Shown here: in pieces, positions 37,229 through 40,381 of the stretch
Position numbering within the stretch: position 1 is the first letter of the stretch
How the letters are laid out: each line of letters begins with the position of its first letter
From: Acidobacteriota bacterium
Lineage (GTDB): Bacteria > Acidobacteriota > Vicinamibacteria > Fen-336
Length of the DNA stretch: 40,381 nucleotides
Reading direction: 5' to 3'
Assembly: GCA_022340545.1 (NCBI GenBank)
Contig: JAJDNV010000018.1
Location: forward strand, 1 to 40,381
Notes under the pieces: generated by a model
The model's database searches: none
What the model was told of the DNA's origin: nothing
The model's input: the letters and a program-made list of their open reading frames with translations, nothing else
Made by a program: the position numbers and the translations under genes

Positions 37229-40200
37229 ATGAAGATCGTCAATTTCTCCACGCGCCGTCCGGTCACGGTGACGGTTTTCGCCCTCGCCGGGATCATCTTC
37301 GGCCTGGTCGCCTTCCGCGACCTGGCCGTCGACCTCCTCCCCAACATCGCATACCCCTCGCTGACCATCCGTACCGAGCTCGACGGCGTCGCCCCCGCCG
37401 AGATCGAGACGCTGCTCACCCGGCCCGTGGAGAACGCGGTCGGCGTGGTCAACGGCGTCGTGTCCGTCACGTCGAGCTCGCGGGCCGATCGGAGCGAGGT
37501 CACACTGGAGTTCGGCTGGGGCACGAACATGGACTTCGCGGCGTTGGACGTTCGCGAGCGCCTCGACCTGCTCCAGCTTCCGGACGACGCCATCCGGCCC
37601 GTCCTCCTGCGCTACGACCCCTCTCTCGATCCCGTCATGCGCATCGGCCTGACCGGCGACGAGGAGCTCGTGCGCCTCCGCCTGATCGGCGACCGCGAGG
37701 TCAAGCGCCTCCTCGAGCGGGTCGAGGGGGTGGCCGGAGCCATCGTCGCCGGCGGGCTCGAGGAGGAGATCGAGGTCGAGATCGACGAGCGCCGCCTCGC
37801 CAGCCTGGGCCTGACCGTCGAGCAGGTCGTGACCCGTCTCGCCCAGGAGAACGTCAACCTCACCGGGGGGCGCCTCCAGGACGGCCAGGCGGAGTTCCTG
37901 GTGCGCACGATCATGGAGATCGAGCGGGCCCAGGACCTCAACGACATCATCGTGGACTCCGGCGGCCAGGGAGTGGTTCGGCTCCAGGACATCGCGCGGA
38001 TCATCCGCGGCCACAAGGAGCGCGAGGTCATCACCCGGATCAACGGTCGCGAGGCGGTCGAGATCGCGATCTACAAGGAGGGCGGTACCAACACCGTCAC
38101 CGTCGTCGATCGGGTCACGGGTCAGCTGGATTCCGTGCGGGAGCGGCTCCGGGCGACGGGGCGCGATCTGGATCTGACCGTCATCACCGACCAGGCCCGC
38201 TACATCCGCCAGTCGGTGTCCGACGTGCTGCAGAGCGCGCTCTTCGGCGGAATCCTCGCCGTCCTCGTGCTCTCGCTCTTCCTGCGGGACTTCCGGTCCA
38301 CCGCGATCATCGCGATCTCGATCCCGATCTCCGTCGTCACCGCCTTCCTACTGATGTACCTCTCGGACATCTCGCTCAATATCATGTCGCTCGGCGGCCT
38401 GACCCTCGGGATCGGTCTCCTCGTGGACAACTCGATCGTCGTGCTGGAGTCCGTCCAGCGCAAGCGCGACGAGGGTATGGGCGCCGTCGAGGCCGCGCAG
38501 ATCGGGGCGGGCGAGGTCGGGCAGGCGGTTACCGCGAGCACCCTGACCACGATCTGCGTCTTCGTGCCGATCGTGTTCGTCGAGGGCGTGGCGGGACAGC
38601 TCTTTGGCGACCAGGCCATGACCGTTACCTACTCTCTGGCGGTCTCGCTGATCGTGGCCCTCACCGTCATCCCCATGCTCGCCTCACGCCAGCTCGTGAG
38701 GAATCCCGAATCGATCGGTCCGCCGAAGGGGGCGATCGGACGTCTATTCTTCCCGGTGACCCTCCTCCTGGCGCGGGCGGTCAAGGCAATCGGTCTTGGG
38801 ATCGATGCCCTCGTCCGGTTCTTCCTCGCGATCCCGTTCCGTCTCTTCGACGCCGGCTTCGGCTGGGTGCGCCGCACCTATCCGAAGGTCCTCGAGGCCG
38901 CACTGGCCCGCCGTGGCCCGACGCTGGGGGCGGCCCTGTTCCTTTTCGTCGGCAGCGTTCTTCTCATCCCCACGCTGGGGACTGAGCTCGTCCCCGAGCT
39001 GATCCAGGGCGAGTTCTTCGTCGACGCCGAGCTGCCACCCGGGACCCAGCTGGACGTGACGGCACGGCGCCTGGCGAATCTCGAGAGGTTCGCCATGGAT
39101 CTGCCCGGGGTCACGCTGGTCTACGGGGTCGCCGGAACGTCACGCCAGCAGGGCGGCATCGCCGGTGAGCTGCGCGAGAATCTCTCCCAGCTCACCATCC
39201 GCGTGGCTCCGCCAGTCTCCCGTGAGAAGGAGACCGCGCTCATGAACGCCCTCCGGCCCGAGCTCGAGAGAGAGGGTGACTACAACTACCTCTTCGGCCG
39301 CCCCTCGTATTTCAGCTTCAAGACCCCCATCGAGCTCGAGATCCGGGGCTACAACCTGAAGCTCCTCGAGCGCCTGGCCGACGAGGCGGTGAGGCGCATG
39401 AAGCAGATCCCCGGCCTCGTCGACGTCAAGTCCTCGACCGAGGGCGGCAACCCCGAGCTGCAGATCCGCTTCAATCGCCAGCGTCTGGCGACCCTCGGTC
39501 TGTCCGTCCAACAGGTCGCCTCGGTCGTACGATCGAAGGTGCTCGGGGACATCGTCACCGACATCACTCGAGAGGATCGGACAATCGACATCCGTCTCCG
39601 GGTCGAGGAGAAGTACCGCGACAGCGCACAGGACCTCGCGAACCTCAACGTGGCCCAGGCGGGATCCACCGCGATCCCCCTCTCGGCGGTCGCGGAGGTG
39701 ACCGAGACGCTGGGCCCGGCCGAGATCCGGCGCGCCGACGGGGAGCGCATGGCCCTGATCACCGCAAACCTCGACGGGCGCGACCTCGGTAGCGCCTCCG
39801 CCGACATCCAGGCCGCCCTCGCGAAGATGACGCTTCCCGTCGGATTCGACGCCCGGCTCGGGGGGCAGCGTCAGGAGATGGAGACCTCCTTCGCCAGCAT
39901 GCGCTTCGCCATCCTGCTCGCCGTCTTCATGGTCTACCTCGTGATGGCCTCCCAGTTCGAGTCGCTGCTCCACCCGTTCGTGATTCTGATCTCCGTGCCC
40001 CTCTCGCTCATCGGCGTGGTGGGAACGCTCTTCGTGTTCCGCATCTCGCTGAGCGTCGTGGTTCTCATCGGGATGATCCTGCTCGCGGGGATCGTCGTGA
40101 ACAACGCCATCATCCTCATCGACTACACCAACCGCCTGCGCGCCGAGGGGATGGCCAAGCTGGAGGCGCTCAAGCGGGCCGGTGAGGTGCGTTTGCGCCC

Positions 40201-40381
40201 GATCCTCATGACCACCGCCACGACGGTCCTGGGGCTCCTCCCGATGGCGATCAGCCACGGCGAAGGCAGCGAGCTCCGCTCTCCGATGGCGTTGACGGTG
40301 ATCGGCGGGCTGCTCGTCTCCACCGCCCTCACCCTCGTCATCATTCCCGTCGTCTACTCGATTCTCGACCGCTCGGAGTAG
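37229..40381 (+). CDS. RND-family efflux permease (AcrB/HAE-like), second copy
   Basis: MKIVNFSTRRPVTVTVFALAGIIFGLVAFRDLAVDLLPNIAYPSLTI; GLLVDNSIVVLESVQRKRDEG; VVNNAIILIDYTNRLRAEGMAKLEALKRAGEVRLRPILMTTATTVLGLLPMAI. Stop at the last base of the window. Confidence 0.93.
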   Translation: MKIVNFSTRRPVTVTVFALAGIIFGLVAFRDLAVDLLPNIAYPSLTIRTELDGVAPAEIETLLTRPVENAVGVVNGVVSVTSSSRADRSEVTLEFGWGTNMDFAALDVRERLDLLQLPDDAIRPVLLRYDPSLDPVMRIGLTGDEELVRLRLIGDREVKRLLERVEGVAGAIVAGGLEEEIEVEIDERRLASLGLTVEQVVTRLAQENVNLTGGRLQDGQAEFLVRTIMEIERAQDLNDIIVDSGGQGVVRLQDIARIIRGHKEREVITRINGREAVEIAIYKEGGTNTVTVVDRVTGQLDSVRERLRATGRDLDLTVITDQARYIRQSVSDVLQSALFGGILAVLVLSLFLRDFRSTAIIAISIPISVVTAFLLMYLSDISLNIMSLGGLTLGIGLLVDNSIVVLESVQRKRDEGMGAVEAAQIGAGEVGQAVTASTLTTICVFVPIVFVEGVAGQLFGDQAMTVTYSLAVSLIVALTVIPMLASRQLVRNPESIGPPKGAIGRLFFPVTLLLARAVKAIGLGIDALVRFFLAIPFRLFDAGFGWVRRTYPKVLEAALARRGPTLGAALFLFVGSVLLIPTLGTELVPELIQGEFFVDAELPPGTQLDVTARRLANLERFAMDLPGVTLVYGVAGTSRQQGGIAGELRENLSQLTIRVAPPVSREKETALMNALRPELEREGDYNYLFGRPSYFSFKTPIELEIRGYNLKLLERLADEAVRRMKQIPGLVDVKSSTEGGNPELQIRFNRQRLATLGLSVQQVASVVRSKVLGDIVTDITREDRTIDIRLRVEEKYRDSAQDLANLNVAQAGSTAIPLSAVAEVTETLGPAEIRRADGERMALITANLDGRDLGSASADIQAALAKMTLPVGFDARLGGQRQEMETSFASMRFAILLAVFMVYLVMASQFESLLHPFVILISVPLSLIGVVGTLFVFRISLSVVVLIGMILLAGIVVNNAIILIDYTNRLRAEGMAKLEALKRAGEVRLRPILMTTATTVLGLLPMAISHGEGSELRSPMALTVIGGLLVSTALTLVIIPVVYSILDRSE

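Overview
High-GC bacterial window (soil-type bacterium, possibly Acidobacteriota; taxonomy is inference only). Four blocks are visible. (1) About 0.7-15.8 kb, minus strand: a tightly packed 8-gene operon of almost entirely exported proteins. In transcription order: RidA/chorismatase-like protein, HzsA-related diheme PD40 protein, CRTAC1-type FG-GAP protein, 10-CxxCH multiheme cytochrome/YVTN propeller fusion, two-component-regulator-type propeller, two tandem ABC-type substrate-binding proteins with no permease or ATPase, and a TPR+FG-GAP+ASPIC/UnbV protein. A GH130 phosphorylase, cut by the window edge and missing from the ORF track, follows. A type-I-beta DAHP synthase is divergent from the operon. 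This operon is my best candidate for an undescribed system. (2) About 17-26.8 kb: a bacterial microcompartment (BMC) locus of PVM/PVM-like type. It encodes DeoR, class II aldolase, 3 BMC-P, CoA-acylating aldehyde dehydrogenase, 3 BMC-H, PduL and acetate kinase, plus divergent PduS-like and PduT-like proteins. A 13-bp perfect inverted repeat brackets the predicted -10 box of the main operon. (3) About 27-32.4 kb: PstS-like small protein, GH94 phosphorylase, and an internally duplicated 6-phosphofructokinase that looks like the eukaryotic type. (4) About 32.5-40.4 kb: RND permease / MFP / RND permease, the MFP carrying an odd Cys-rich tail. Noncoding structure includes a 154-bp long imperfect palindrome between convergent genes, an interrupted duplicated intergenic repeat with strong hairpins, and a hairpin inside the aldolase linker. 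No tRNA, rRNA, CRISPR or transposase was recognised.
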